A stretch of 64,000 nucleotides of DNA from an uncultured Bryobacterales bacterium (GTDB taxonomy: Bacteria > Acidobacteriota > Terriglobia > Bryobacterales > UBA6623). Position 1 is the stretch's first letter. Every line of letters starts with the position of its first letter. The translations under genes were made by a program, and so were the position numbers. The notes beneath the pieces were generated by a model. It had not been told where the DNA came from, did not search any database, and was given only the letters and a program-made list of their open reading frames with translations. Of the stretch, positions 27,487-37,072 are shown piece by piece. The DNA lies in assembly GCA_951813065.1 (NCBI GenBank), contig CATOTH010000004.1:1-64000 (forward strand). Reading direction: 5' to 3'.

Positions 27487-28883
27487 AGCTCTGGGGAGGC
27501 CGTTTCGAAGCGGGACCGGCTGAGCTCTTCGAGCGATACTCCGGTTCACTCCAGTTCGACAAACGGCTGTTCGAAGCAGACGTTTCCGGATCGAAAGCCT
27601 TTGCCAACGCCTTGGCGCAGGTCGGGATCCTGACAGAGGACGAGCGCTCGGCGATTCACGAGGCATTCGATGCGATGCTGTCCGAGTCGGGTTCTCCCGG
27701 GTACTTCGACGCCGACGACGAGGACATCCACACATTCGTTATCCGGAAACTGGGCGAATCCGTCGGTTCGCTAGCGGAGAAGATCCACACGGGCAGGAGC
27801 CGCAATGAGCAGGTTGCGACGGATTTTCGGCTCTGGGTGAAGTCCGCGATCCGCGACACCCAGCGCCAGCTGGAATCCCTGATGGGTTCGCTGCTTGCTC
27901 TCGCCGAGCGCGAGCCGGACGCGTTGCTGCCAGGGTACACACACCTTCGGCGCGCTCAAGCGGTGCTGTTCGCGCATTACCTGCTGGCGTACTTCGAGAT
28001 GTTCTGGCGGGACTGGCAGCGGCTCCAGCAGGCGTACGAGCGCACCGATGTCTCACCGCTCGGGAGCGGTGCCCTGGCCGGAAGCGGTTTCCCGTTCGAC
28101 CGCCACGCGATGGCCGCCGACCTGGGGTTTGCCAGCGTCTCGCGGAACAGTCTCGATGTGGTTGCCGATCGCGATTTCGCCTTGGACTTCCTGTACGCGG
28201 CTTCGGTCACGATGCTGCACGCCAGCCGGCTGGCGGAAGACTGGATCCTTTACAGCACTGAAGAGTTTGGATTTCTCGAGATGGGCGACGAGGTCACGAG
28301 CGGCTCGAGCCTGATGCCGCAGAAAAGGAATCCTGACGCGCTCGAGTTGCTTCGAGGCAAGACCGGGCGCGCGTGCGGCAACCTGCAGTCGCTGATGATG
28401 ACCCTGAAAGGACTACCGCTGGCTTATAACCGCGATCTCCAGGAAGACAAGGAATGCGTCTTCGAAACCGCGGATCAAGTGTCCGAATCGATCGGCATTC
28501 TCGCGCTTTGCGTCGACACGGCGCGCCTCCGGCCCGAGGCAATGGAGCGCGCCGCCGAGGACGGATGGGTGTCGGCGACGGCACTGGCTGAGATCCTGGC
28601 CCGCGCCGGCGTGTCTTTTCATCGCGCCCACCAGATCGTCGGAGGCATCGTGCTTTCCAGCGTGAAACACGGGAAGAGGCCTCGCGACTGGACCCTTGAC
28701 GAGCTACGGGAGTTTGCTCCGGAACTCGACGAGAGGGCCATGACCGCGCTCGCTCCGCGCCAGGCGCTCGGGAACCACGCGGTGGTTGGCGGGACGGCTC
28801 CGGGGGCCGTGGGAGCCGCGCGCCAAGCCGCCAAGGAGCGCCTTGAGAGCCTCGCGGAGGTTTCACGGAGCGGCGCAGACTGA
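27483..28883 (+). CDS. argH: Argininosuccinate lyase
   Basis: A 466-residue member of the fumarase/aspartase superfamily that splits argininosuccinate into arginine and fumarate. The family signature GSSLMPQKRNPDALE is intact near residue 277, with the catalytic Ser loop; HTGRSRNEQVATDFRLW near 100 and GYTHLRRAQ near 153 also match. The start ATGA overlaps the argG stop, and the argH stop overlaps the argR ATG by one base, so the pair is translationally coupled. Confidence 0.97.
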
Positions 28884-29323
28884 TGAGCATCAAGCCGCGA
28901 CGGCAGCGCGAAATCCTGCGCCTGATCGGCACGGGTTCGATGCGGACGCAAGATCAGCTCTCCACTGCGCTCGCCGCCAAGGGCATCCAGGTCAGCCAGG
29001 GAACGCTCTCGCGCGACCTGCGAGAACTTGGCGTGGCAAAGGCGGCGGACGGCTACTCGCTCCCCGCGCGGAGGCGGTCGGTCGCTCCCACGCAGCGCAG
29101 CCTCGGTCGCGTCGCCGCCCAGTTCATGCTGGAAATCCGAACCGCCCAGAACATGGTCGTCTTGCGAACGGCTCCGGGAGGGGCGAACGCGCTGGCGCAG
29201 CGTCTGGACGCGGCAGCTTGGCACGAGGTCGTCGGCACGATAGCGGGCGACGACACGATCTTCATCGCGACAGCGGACTCGGTAATGGCCGAACGCGTCC
29301 GCCAGCGCCTCATGGCGCTTTGA
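28883..29323 (+). CDS. argR: Arginine repressor
   Basis: A 146-residue ArgR. The N-terminal winged helix domain (RQREILRLIGTGSMRTQDQL, VSQGTLSRDLRELGVAKA) binds DNA. The C-terminal domain has the arginine-binding and hexamer motifs LRTAPGGANALAQRLD and EVVGTIAGDDTIFI. It represses arginine synthesis when arginine is bound. As the last gene of argFGHR it is likely to be autoregulated through the operon promoter and the palindrome at 25282-25293. Confidence 0.95.
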   Translation: MSIKPRRQREILRLIGTGSMRTQDQLSTALAAKGIQVSQGTLSRDLRELGVAKAADGYSLPARRRSVAPTQRSLGRVAAQFMLEIRTAQNMVVLRTAPGGANALAQRLDAAAWHEVVGTIAGDDTIFIATADSVMAERVRQRLMAL

Positions 29324-29403
29324 TCGCGGCAATCGCGGCCAAGCGTTTCTGGCGCCCGGGCCGAAGATTGGATCCCCTTGGTATCCTAGCCGGCGAGGTA
29401 CCG

Positions 29404-30189
29404 ATGCTGAGGCGGGCGACCAGGAAGAATGTGACCAAACCATTACTCGACGGCCATGTCGCAGTTGTGACGGGAGCCAGCAAGGGTCTGGGCAGGGAGA
29501 TGGCCGAGGCGCTCGCGGCCGCCGGAGCGAAGGTCGCGCTGGTCGCGCGGAGCGAAGCGTTGCTCGAGGATGTCGCGAATGCGATTCGCGAACGCGGGGG
29601 CGAAGCCGAGCATGTCGTCGCGGATGTCACCGACGAGGCGGCAGGCTCCGAGGTCGAGCAGGCCGTGCGCGAAGCCTTCGGCGTCTGCGACATCCTCATC
29701 AACAACGCCGGCATCAACAATCGCAAGCCCATCGAGGAGTTCTCTTTCGAGGAGTGGCACGAAATCCTCGACGTCAACCTGACTGGGCCGTTCGCGATGT
29801 CAAGAGCATTCGTACCCGGCATGAAGAGCCTGAACTGGGGACGCATCATCAACATGACGTCGATCATGTCCCACGTCTCGCTCCCAAACCGTACCGGGTA
29901 TTCCACGACGAAAGCGGGTCTGCTGGGTTTCACCAGGGCTCTTGCCCTCGAACTGGCGCCGCACAACATCACCGTCAACGGCATCAGTCCGGGACCCTTC
30001 GCGACAGAAATGAACCGTCCGCTGATCGAGGACCCCGAGAAGAATCGTCAGTTTCTCTCGCGCATTCCCGTCGGCCGCTGGGGCAAGGTCCGCGAAATCG
30101 GGAAGCTCGCCATTTACCTGTGCTCCAATGATGCGGGCTTCATCACCGGTACCGATGTCGTCATCGATGGAGGCTGGACGGCGCAGTAG
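29404..30189 (+). CDS. Short-chain dehydrogenase/reductase
   Basis: A 261-residue classical SDR oxidoreductase. The ATG at 29404 follows GAGG; longer readings upstream run through argR and are rejected. Cofactor motif VVTGASKGLGREMAEAL is near residue 22, the NNAG motif in ILINNAGINN near 99, the catalytic Ser in MTSIMSHVS near 150, and YSTTKAG (Tyr and Lys) near 166; the C-terminal GISPGPFATEM and TGTDVVIDGGW are typical of gluconate 5-dehydrogenase or acyl carrier reductase-like SDRs. The substrate is unknown. It is 80 bp downstream of argR, so read-through from the arginine operon is possible. Confidence 0.85.
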   Translation: MLRRATRKNVTKPLLDGHVAVVTGASKGLGREMAEALAAAGAKVALVARSEALLEDVANAIRERGGEAEHVVADVTDEAAGSEVEQAVREAFGVCDILINNAGINNRKPIEEFSFEEWHEILDVNLTGPFAMSRAFVPGMKSLNWGRIINMTSIMSHVSLPNRTGYSTTKAGLLGFTRALALELAPHNITVNGISPGPFATEMNRPLIEDPEKNRQFLSRIPVGRWGKVREIGKLAIYLCSNDAGFITGTDVVIDGGWTAQ

Positions 30190-30216
30190 GTTCCGTTTGC
30201 GCGGCGCGGGCCGCGG

Positions 30217-30915
30217 TCATAGTCCGGCCTGCCACGCCGGGAGCCGCACGAACCGGAAGCCGCGATTCCTCAGGTTGGGGACGATCCGGCGAACCGCTTG
30301 GATTGTCTGCGTCCGATCCGTTCGGACCCGGGTTGATTGACCGTCGTGCAGGCACACGATTGCGCCCGGGTCGGCGCGGCTCTCCACGCGTGTGGCGATC
30401 CGATCCGCGCTCCATTTCCAATCCATCCCGATCACGCTCCAATGCACGCCGACTAGGCCGAGGTCGGGAAGAACGTCCCTGAGGGCGGGCGAGCGCAGGC
30501 CGTAGGGCGGCCGGAAGATCGCTACCTGACAGCCCGTGGCCTCGGCAATGGCGTCCTGCGTGCGGGCGATCTCGCGCTGCACGCGAACGAACGGGCACAA
30601 CGGCAAGCACGGATGGGAGAAGGTGTGGTTACCCAGCGCATGGCCGGCCTCGAGGATTGCACGCGCCGTTCGGGGCTGCCGTTCGACGTTCTGCCCGCAG
30701 ACGAAGAATGTCGCTGGCACGCTGAGAGCATCGAGAACGTCAAGGAATCGCATCGTCTCGTTGCTCGGTCCGTCGTCGAAGGTCAACGCGATGTCAGCGG
30801 CATCCGTCGGTAGCCGACGATAGCTCGGCCCCCAGCGCTGGGATGTGGGCCACGCGGAGGCATGGGCCGCGGACGCCAGGGCAGCGGCCGTAATGCTGAG
30901 TGGCACCCACAACAT
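30217..30915 (-). CDS. Exported polysaccharide deacetylase (NodB domain)
   Basis: A 232-residue NodB-fold carbohydrate esterase that removes acetyl groups from amino sugars such as chitin or peptidoglycan. The ATG at 30915 gives a signal peptide (MLWVPLSITAAALASAAHA). The metal Asp is in ALTFDDGPS, the two metal His are in NHTFSHP, RPPYGLRSPAL carries the catalytic Arg, and the C-terminal LHDG His is present. An Asp-Trp-Lys (GMDWKWS) matches the usual motif 4. It is convergent with the SDR gene. No ribosome site is clear at this start. Confidence 0.9.
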   Translation of the reverse strand: MLWVPLSITAAALASAAHASAWPTSQRWGPSYRRLPTDAADIALTFDDGPSNETMRFLDVLDALSVPATFFVCGQNVERQPRTARAILEAGHALGNHTFSHPCLPLCPFVRVQREIARTQDAIAEATGCQVAIFRPPYGLRSPALRDVLPDLGLVGVHWSVIGMDWKWSADRIATRVESRADPGAIVCLHDGQSTRVRTDRTQTIQAVRRIVPNLRNRGFRFVRLPAWQAGL

Positions 30916-31125
30916 ACATAGGAATTGTAGTGTTTGAGGCCGGCAGGCGCGCTGCCAGTGTCCGCAGAGTCGCCATCGTGGCACTGTCGTTGGCACCCCA
31001 TTCCACAGGATTCGTGCCGAGCGCCGCCAGCGGGCTCGAAGCTGTGGGACGCCTGCCGCCAATCCTTACCGTCATGTGGAATCGTGCCTCTCGGGAACGG
31101 TCGTAGCGGCTTGTGCTTCCGCCGA

Positions 31126-31155
31126 TTGCGGTCACTCCAGGACTGGACTTATAGT
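31126..31155 (+). promoter_or_regulatory. Promoter for the small protein and acs
   Basis: TTGCGG at 31126-31131, an 18-bp spacer and TATAGT at 31150-31155 form a reasonable sigma-70-like promoter, about 40 bases before the ATG of the 88-residue protein at 31197, which itself has a GGAAGAAG ribosome site. The acetyl-CoA synthetase gene 68 bp further on could share it. Confidence 0.5.
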
Positions 31156-31196
31156 GATACATTCATAGGTCAGGCGGCCTGCTGGAAGAAGCCAAC

Positions 31197-31463
31197 ATGC
31201 CGAGAGCGAACGATACGGAACTGCATTCCCCGCAGACCGAAGCGGCGATGTTCTACGGGCTGTTCTTGCGCGGCCACTCCGCGGACTCGCTGCGGGCGGA
31301 AATCGACGTATCGCCCAAGCTTCTGGACAAGTGGATGCGCGCCCGCGAATACGATGAGGACTTCCGCGACCAACTCCGGCGGCTATACGTCTACAGGAAA
31401 CGAGTACTGGCGATCTTCGACTCGCTCGTGTCGAGCACGCAAGCCCAGTCCGCATGGCAGTAG
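31197..31463 (+). CDS. Small helical protein of unknown function upstream of acs
   Basis: An 88-residue cytoplasmic protein. No named domain is recognised. The middle (MFYGLFLRGHSADSLRAEI, VSPKLLDKWMRAREYDEDF) has the feel of a helix-turn-helix or of a transposase-like regulator, and the C-terminal part is strongly basic and helical (DQLRRLYVYRKRVLAIFDSL). It has a good ribosome site and promoter, and codon use like its neighbours, so it is likely real. It lies directly ahead of acetyl-CoA synthetase and could regulate it; that is inference from position only. Confidence 0.65.
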   Translation: MPRANDTELHSPQTEAAMFYGLFLRGHSADSLRAEIDVSPKLLDKWMRAREYDEDFRDQLRRLYVYRKRVLAIFDSLVSSTQAQSAWQ

Positions 31464-31531
31464 GCAGTTGAACCAGCCGTTGGCTTGGCACAGGGCCGGC
31501 GGCGCCGCGCAATCGTAGACTTGAGGACTCC

Positions 31532-33457
31532 ATGGATCTCTACCACCCTTCCGAAGAATTTGTCGCGCGGGCGAACGTGCCGCGAGGAGACGCCCACCGG
31601 CAATTGATGGAGCGCGCGGAGTCCGATCCGGAAGGATTCTGGGGCGACCTCGCAGAGAGTGAACTGCATTGGTTCAGGAAATGGGACAGGGTGCTCGACG
31701 ATGCTGAAGCTCCCTTCTATCGGTGGTTCACTGGCGGCCGGACCAACATGTCCTACAACTGCCTGGACCGCCATTGCCAGACGTGGCGCAAGAACCGGGC
31801 CGCGATCGTCTGGGAAGGCGAGCCCGGAGAGCAGCGGGTCTTGACCTATCAGGAGTTGTTGCGTTCCGTCCAGCGCTTTGCCAGCGTGTTGAAATCGCGG
31901 GGTTACGGGGCGGGGGACCGCGCGATCCTCTACATGCCGATGGTGCCGGAGTTGCCCGTTGCCATGCTCGCTTGCGCACGGCTAGGCATCACTCACAGCG
32001 TCGTCTTCGCCGGATTCTCCGCGGAAGCGCTGAAGACTCGCATCCTGGACCTCGAGGCCGGGGTTGTGATCACGGCGGATGGGGGCTGGAGGCGCGGCAA
32101 GGTCGTCCCGCTGAAGCCGGCCGTGGACGAGGCGCTCGAGGAGTGCCCCAGCGTGCGCAACGTGATCGTCTACCGGCGGGTGGGCAATGAGGTCGAGATG
32201 AAGGCCGGCCGTGACGCGTGGTGGCACGATGTCGACGCCGGTGCCAGCGAGGAGTGCCCCGCCGCCGAGCTGGATGCCGAGCATCCGTTGTATGTGCTGT
32301 ACACGTCGGGGACGACTGGCAAGCCCAAGGGCATTGTCCACACCACGGGCGGGTACCAGCTGCAGGTCTCCATGGCGATGCGCTGGGTGTTTGACATCAA
32401 GGACGAGGACACCTACTGGTGCGCGGCGGATGTCGGCTGGGTCACCGGGCACAGCTACATCGTCTATGGCCCGCTGCTGGTGGGCACCACGACTGTGATG
32501 TACGAGGGCGCGCCGGACTTTCCCGAGCCGGACCGATTCTGGAGAATCGCAGACAAGTACAAGGTCAACGTCTTCTACACTTCGCCCACCGCGATCCGCG
32601 CGTTCATCAAGTTCGGAGAGGACTACCCGGGTCGCCACGATCTCTCGAGCCTGAGGCTGCTGGGGTCCGTGGGAGAGCCGATCAATCCATCGGCCTGGGA
32701 GTGGTACCACCGAGTGATCGGGGGCGGTCGCTGCCCGATCGTCGATACCTGGTGGCAAACCGAAACCGGCTCGATCATGGTGTCGCCGCTACCGGGATCG
32801 ACCCCGCTGAAACCCGGGTCCGGAACGTTCGCCCTGCCCGGCATCGATGCTGACGTCGTGGACATGGAGGGGAACTCGGTTCCGCCAGGCGGAGAGGGAT
32901 ATCTCGTCGTCCGCAAGCCTTGGCCTTCGATGTTCCGCACGCTGTGGGGTGACCCCGGACGCTTTATCCAGACCTACTGGAGCCAGATTCCCGGGATCTA
33001 TTTCGTGGGCGACGCCGCCCGCAGGGACGAAGACGGCTATCTCTGGGTGCTCGGCAGGGTTGATGATGTCATGAACGTCAGCGGCCACCGGCTCTCGACC
33101 GCGGAACTTGAATCCACCCTCGTCCGGCACGATTCGGTCGCGGAGGCCGCGGTGGTCGGTATGCCGGACGAATTGACCGGGCAGGCGGTCATCGCGTTCG
33201 TCACGCCGATCCAAGGGTACGATCCAACCGACGAACTCGCTGCGGAACTACGCGAATGGGTGGCCCAGCAGATCGGGAAGTTCGCACGGCCGAAGCAGAT
33301 CCGATTCAGTGATGCCCTGCCGAAGACGCGTTCGGGGAAGATCATGCGCCGGTTGCTTCGGGAGATCGTCACCACGCAGACGGTTAGCGGCGATATCACG
33401 ACCCTGGAGGACTTGTCGGTGATCAACCGGCTCGGTGCCCAGCAAGACGAGGAGTGA
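31532..33457 (+). CDS. acs: Acetyl-CoA synthetase (AMP-forming)
   Basis: A 641-residue adenylating ligase converting acetate, ATP and CoA to acetyl-CoA; length and order fit Acs. The AMP-binding motif [15 protein letters not shown] is near residue 258, [11 protein letters not shown] near 406, the hinge [14 protein letters not shown] near 507, and the C-terminal [11 protein letters not shown] near 600 contains the Lys that is acetylated in the family to switch it off. The ATG follows GAGGA. Propionate cannot be excluded as a second substrate. It follows the 88-residue protein gene and probably shares its promoter. Confidence 0.95.
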   Translation: MDLYHPSEEFVARANVPRGDAHRQLMERAESDPEGFWGDLAESELHWFRKWDRVLDDAEAPFYRWFTGGRTNMSYNCLDRHCQTWRKNRAAIVWEGEPGEQRVLTYQELLRSVQRFASVLKSRGYGAGDRAILYMPMVPELPVAMLACARLGITHSVVFAGFSAEALKTRILDLEAGVVITADGGWRRGKVVPLKPAVDEALEECPSVRNVIVYRRVGNEVEMKAGRDAWWHDVDAGASEECPAAELDAEHPLYVLYTSGTTGKPKGIVHTTGGYQLQVSMAMRWVFDIKDEDTYWCAADVGWVTGHSYIVYGPLLVGTTTVMYEGAPDFPEPDRFWRIADKYKVNVFYTSPTAIRAFIKFGEDYPGRHDLSSLRLLGSVGEPINPSAWEWYHRVIGGGRCPIVDTWWQTETGSIMVSPLPGSTPLKPGSGTFALPGIDADVVDMEGNSVPPGGEGYLVVRKPWPSMFRTLWGDPGRFIQTYWSQIPGIYFVGDAARRDEDGYLWVLGRVDDVMNVSGHRLSTAELESTLVRHDSVAEAAVVGMPDELTGQAVIAFVTPIQGYDPTDELAAELREWVAQQIGKFARPKQIRFSDALPKTRSGKIMRRLLREIVTTQTVSGDITTLEDLSVINRLGAQQDEE

Positions 33458-33603
33458 AGCGCAATGTCAGCCTTCGCCGCGACCGCGCGAAGCGGAGAGC
33501 GGTGCGGACTGACGGAACACACGGACGAACACGTCGCCGCGGGAGGTCGTGACAGGCTCCCGGCGATCAACGGTACGCATCCCGGAACACCCCGGGGATG
33601 CCG

Positions 33604-34539
33604 CTACTTCCTGTCCTGGGAGCCGCCGGTCTGCTGGATCACCGACATCGCGGTGGCGATGATCGAGGAGACATCGGCCATGTTTGCCGGCAAGATCATC
33701 GTATTGTTCTCCTTTGCCAGCAAGCCGAGCTTCTCGACATATTGCTCCGCGACTCGCAGTTGCACGGCTTGGTGGCCGCCGGGAGCCTCGATTGCTTCAG
33801 CCACCTTGCGAATGCCTTCGGCCGTGGCCGACGCAACGGTCTTGATTGCCGCGGCCTCACCCTCCGCTTCATTGATCTGTTGCTGCTTGTTCGCCTCGGA
33901 TTCCTTGATGACCTTCTGCTTCTCTCCCTCGGCGGTGTTGATTGCCGAGTCGCGCAGGCCTTCCGAGTCAAGGATCGTTGCGCGTTTCTCGCGCTCTGCC
34001 CGCATCTGCTTTTCCATTGCCGCGAGCACATCACGCGGGGGATTGATGTTCTTGATCTCGTAACGCAGCACCTTCACGCCCCAAGGCTCCGTTGCCTTGT
34101 CCAGTTCGTCCACGATCTGCGTGTTGATGTGTGCTCGCTCCTCGAACGTCTTGTCGAGCTCGATCTTGCCGATCTCGCTGCGAAGCGTGGTCTGGGCGAG
34201 CTGAGTGATCGCGAACATATAGTTCCCGATGCCGTACGAAGCGCGCTTGGCGTCCAGGACCTTGAGGTACAGAACACCGTCGACGCCGACCTGAACATTG
34301 TCGCTCGTGATGCAGATCTGCTCCGGGATGTCCAGGGCAGACTCCTTCAGCGAGTGCTTGTAACGGATCGAATCCAGGAACGGGATCAGGATGTGAAAGC
34401 CGGCATCGAGGGTTCCGGCAAATCTTCCGAGCCTTTCGACGACGTACTGGCTTTGCTGTGGCACGACGACAGCCGTCTTCGCGATGACGATGACCACCAA
34501 CAAGACCAGTGCGGCAAGTGCAATCAAACTAATGTCCAT
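33604..34539 (-). CDS. SPFH/band 7 membrane protein (QmcA/stomatin-like)
   Basis: A 311-residue membrane-anchored SPFH protein. One N-terminal TM segment (ISLIALAALVLLVVIVIA) is followed by the band 7 domain (VVVPQQSQYVVERLGRF, FLDSIRYKHSL, SEIGKIELDKTFEERAHIN, GVKVLRYEIKNINPPRDVL) and a long charged coiled coil (about 180-260) that mediates oligomers. Such proteins organise membrane microdomains and often act with NfeD. The gene follows the NfeD-like gene by 24 bp, and AAGGAA precedes the ATG. Confidence 0.92.
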   Translation of the reverse strand: MDISLIALAALVLLVVIVIAKTAVVVPQQSQYVVERLGRFAGTLDAGFHILIPFLDSIRYKHSLKESALDIPEQICITSDNVQVGVDGVLYLKVLDAKRASYGIGNYMFAITQLAQTTLRSEIGKIELDKTFEERAHINTQIVDELDKATEPWGVKVLRYEIKNINPPRDVLAAMEKQMRAEREKRATILDSEGLRDSAINTAEGEKQKVIKESEANKQQQINEAEGEAAAIKTVASATAEGIRKVAEAIEAPGGHQAVQLRVAEQYVEKLGLLAKENNTMILPANMADVSSIIATAMSVIQQTGGSQDRK

Positions 34540-34563
34540 CTTTCGAATTTCCTTTCCGCCCGA

Positions 34564-34995
34564 CTACTCGGCCCGGACCCAAAGGGTCAGCCCGTCGACT
34601 CTCTCCACCCGGCACGGTTGATCGCGGCCGATGGGAGTCTCTCCTGCGTTTCTCGCGTTCCATGTCGATCCGCGCAACTCCGCCTTGCCGAGTCGGCCGG
34701 GACCGATTTCATCGTGCACGACGACACTCGCCCCCACCAAGCTATCGATTTCCCCGGTCGGCCCATGCACCTGCATCTTCTTCAAGATCGGGCGCCGGAA
34801 GCACAGGAGAGAGACCACAGAGAGGCCGGTGAAGAGGACCCCCTGAAGCCAGATCGTCTCGCTCACGCCCAAGGCGGTCAGCAATCCAACCGAAAGGGCT
34901 CCGACACCAAAGAAGAAAACGTAGAAGCCACCTGGCGAGGCCATCTCGACGGCAAGCAAGACAAAGCCCGCCAGCACCCATATCCACCAGTCCAT
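34564..34995 (-). CDS. NfeD-like membrane protein
   Basis: A 143-residue short NfeD-family protein: N-terminal TM helices at about 5-25, 27-45 and 50-66 (WIWVLAGFVLLAVEMASPGGFY, FGVGALSVGLLTALG), then a soluble OB-fold domain with LVGASVVVHDEIGPGRLGKAELRGSTWNAR, which is the NfeD C-terminal signature. It partners the SPFH protein encoded downstream; together they are thought to shape membrane domains and quality control. Start at ATG 34995. Confidence 0.9.
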   Translation of the reverse strand: MDWWIWVLAGFVLLAVEMASPGGFYVFFFGVGALSVGLLTALGVSETIWLQGVLFTGLSVVSLLCFRRPILKKMQVHGPTGEIDSLVGASVVVHDEIGPGRLGKAELRGSTWNARNAGETPIGRDQPCRVERVDGLTLWVRAE

Positions 34996-35149
34996 GTTCA
35001 GTTGGGATTAACGAAGCGTCGATTCCATGACGAGTCGGTCGCTAAATCGCAGAGCCTTCATTGTAGGGGTTCCGGTTCCCGATGACAAACGGCCCGCGCC
35101 GTTCATGGGCCCCAGTGGGCAGGTTCCGGGAAACTCAAGCGATCCGGCT

Positions 35150-35755
35150 CTAGGATCCGCCCCAAATGCTTTCCAATCGCTTGTCCCGACCGCAGTTCCA
35201 GCGATAGAACTTGTACCGCACGGGGTTCTTCATGTAGTAGTCCTGGTGGTAGTCCTCGGCCGGGTAGAACTCCGCGGCCGGCAGGACTTCGGTCTGGATC
35301 TTGCCCTGGCCGGACTTTTCGGCGACCACCGTTGCCTTCGACTCCTCGGCCAGCTTCAGTTGTTCGTCCGTTAGCGCGAAGATTGCCGCCCGGTACTGGG
35401 GACCCTTGTCGCAGAACTGGCCGTTGCGATCGAACGGGTCGACATTCCGCCAGAACACCTGGAGCAGAGTCGCGTAATCGATCTTTGCCGGATCGTACTC
35501 GATCCGCACAGCCTCGTAGTGTCCGGTTCGTCCGGACGAGGTCCGCTGGTATGTCGCGTCCTTAGCGGACCCGCCGATGTAGCCCGAGATGGTGGAGTGA
35601 ACCCCGTCGAGCTTGTCGAATGGAGGCTCCATGCACCAGAAACACCCGCCGGCGAAGACCGCCGAGGCTGTTTCGGATTCCGGCTGCTGTGCCCCGGCGG
35701 GCTGGGCGGTGGTGGCGGCTAGACCCATCAGGAAAATGGTTGCTGTGATTCTCAT
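35150..35755 (-). CDS. msrA: Exported peptide methionine sulfoxide reductase A
   Basis: An MsrA that repairs the S form of oxidised methionine. The chosen ATG at 35755 has GAGG at good spacing and gives a signal peptide (MRITATIFLMGLAATTAQPAGA); a GTG three codons upstream is less likely. The catalytic motif GGCFWCMEPPF is near residue 36, with YIGGSAKDATY and EAVRIEYDP also intact, and a resolving Cys in the C-terminal YRWNCGRD. The gene starts 10 bp after msrB, so the two exported enzymes form one operon and likely act in the periplasm; their electron donor is not in the window. Confidence 0.94.
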   Translation of the reverse strand: MRITATIFLMGLAATTAQPAGAQQPESETASAVFAGGCFWCMEPPFDKLDGVHSTISGYIGGSAKDATYQRTSSGRTGHYEAVRIEYDPAKIDYATLLQVFWRNVDPFDRNGQFCDKGPQYRAAIFALTDEQLKLAEESKATVVAEKSGQGKIQTEVLPAAEFYPAEDYHQDYYMKNPVRYKFYRWNCGRDKRLESIWGGS

Positions 35756-35765
35756 CGTGTGCACC

Positions 35766-36239
35766 TCAGCTGGCCGCCTTGAAATTCAGTGCCACGCCGT
35801 TGATGCAGTGGCGCTTGCCGGTGGGTGGCGGCCCGTCATCGAAAATGTGCCCGAGGTGTCCGCCGCAGCGCCGGCAGTGAACCTCGGTGCGCGTCATGAA
35901 GAATGACCGGTCCATGCGGGTCCCGACGGACTTCTCGATTGCCTCCCAGAAGCTGGGCCAGCCGGTTCCGCTTTCGAACTTGGTCTTCGACGAGTACACG
36001 GGGAGGTCGCAACCCGCGCAATGAAACGTGCCGGCGCGCTTTTCCCTGTTCAACGGGCTCGTTCCGGCTCGCTCGGTGCCCTCCCGGCGCAAGACGTAGT
36101 ATTGCTCGGGGGTGAGGATTTTCTTCCATTCTTCGTCAGTGCGCATGATCTCGAACGTCGGCGTCGATCGATCCGCCGCGATTGCGAAGGCTCCAGCAGT
36201 GGTGCCAAGCAAGAGTGATCGTCGTGTGTAGCTATGCAT
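35766..36239 (-). CDS. msrB: Exported peptide methionine sulfoxide reductase B
   Basis: A 157-residue MsrB that repairs the R form of oxidised methionine. The N-terminus MHSYTRRSLLLGTTAGAFAIA has a twin-arginine motif and hydrophobic stretch, so export by Tat is likely. Two CxxC zinc pairs are visible (CAGC, CRRC), followed by GGHLGHIFDDGPPPTGKRHCINGVAL with the catalytic Cys near 145; the usual RYCINS is RHCING here. Longer readings upstream were rejected because the leader starts cleanly here. It is followed by msrA. Confidence 0.92.
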   Translation of the reverse strand: MHSYTRRSLLLGTTAGAFAIAADRSTPTFEIMRTDEEWKKILTPEQYYVLRREGTERAGTSPLNREKRAGTFHCAGCDLPVYSSKTKFESGTGWPSFWEAIEKSVGTRMDRSFFMTRTEVHCRRCGGHLGHIFDDGPPPTGKRHCINGVALNFKAAS

Positions 36240-36421
36240 GTTTGCCTCGTGCCGCTCCACAGGTGCCATCGTATCTCGCGAGCGGCACTGCCGTCCATGT
36301 CGAAGTCCGTGCCGGCGAAGAGTCCAATGATCGAGCGACCATGCCTGGTTGGACGCTCGCCGAGAACCCGAGGTTTCCCGACGGCAGTTGCGCTTCGAGA
36401 CGCCCTTGCAGATCCTGCAGA

Positions 36422-36840
36422 TCATTCCTTGCCGGTTGTCTTGGAACGGACCGGGAATTTGGTGTCGTAGGCGGGACCGGCTGCTCGGCGACGCTTTCGG
36501 TCCAGTGTTACCGGCGGGCAGTTCAATGTGTCGGCTACCGCCACATACCACGCGTCAGAACGGGTCAAGGTCCCCGCAATTCCCAAACTCGGTCGGCGGA
36601 GGGCGCGATCGGAAACAGCTCTATGTCTAGCCGCGTCAGATCTCGGTGCGAGGAGTTGGCCTGAAGCCTCGAGATCTCCCCGGCCTGTTCCAGCCGTCGC
36701 AAGATGTTGCTCGCCTCAGCCAGAGCCAGTTCTGGCCCGGCAAGAAAGCCCTCCCGGAGTGCTGACTCCGCCCGGTCGCCGTCGGGCCCGGAGTCGACTA
36801 GGGCTGCGACGAGCACTGACGCATCCGCGACGATTGTCAC
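36422..36840 (-). pseudogene. Frameshifted PIN-domain toxin (VapC type)
   Basis: From GTG 36840 the frame reads MTIVADASVLVAALVDSG, with the PIN first Asp, and continues to VWELRGP, where a TGA at 36565-36567 stops it after 91 residues. In the next frame the expected rest of a PIN domain follows directly: TLTRSDAWYVAVADTLN, VTLDRK, to a TGA at 36422. Restoring one base near 36570-36575 (a CCCC/GGGG run) gives exactly 139 residues, normal for VapC, including the SDAWY Asp. So this is a toxin gene with a single-base loss. It may be real decay or a sequencing error. Confidence 0.8.
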
Positions 36841-37072
36841 GTCCGGTCGGTGTCACTGGCGCGTAGAATGCTGGACGGGGCCACGCGGTGCCGGCCGCTT
36901 CCTTCCGGTCGCGAGCCCTTTCCAGCCACGCCCCGAGAGAAGGCCGGGACACGATCCGCTCCAATTCACAGCGGAGGAACTCCTGCATGGATTGGTGCTG
37001 CATTGCCGCACGAGCCGCGATCTCGTTGCAGACTGCCTCCGGGACGTCCCGAATGGTGATCTGGACGGCCAT
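36837..37072 (-). pseudogene. Frameshifted FitA/VapB-like antitoxin
   Basis: From ATG 37072 the protein opens as a ribbon-helix-helix antitoxin (MAVQITIRDVPEAVCNEIAA, SMQEFLRCELERI, LGAWLERARDRKEAAG). After about residue 60 the frame drifts. One extra base at about 36884-36890 restores TRVAPSSILRASDTDRT and a TGA at 36839-36837 that overlaps the toxin GTG by four bases, as usual for this family, giving exactly 78 residues. Unrestored, the frame runs 118 codons into the toxin. It binds DNA and neutralises the toxin in intact relatives. Confidence 0.78.

Noticed and set aside
28786..29403. Longer SDR reading starting inside argH
   Set aside because: The extra 206 codons run through argR in another frame; the ATG at 29404 has a ribosome site and gives a normal SDR length.
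33598..35085. Plus-strand open frame of about 495 codons opposite the SPFH and NfeD genes
   Set aside because: Shadow frame; the minus-strand proteins have TM and SPFH signatures.
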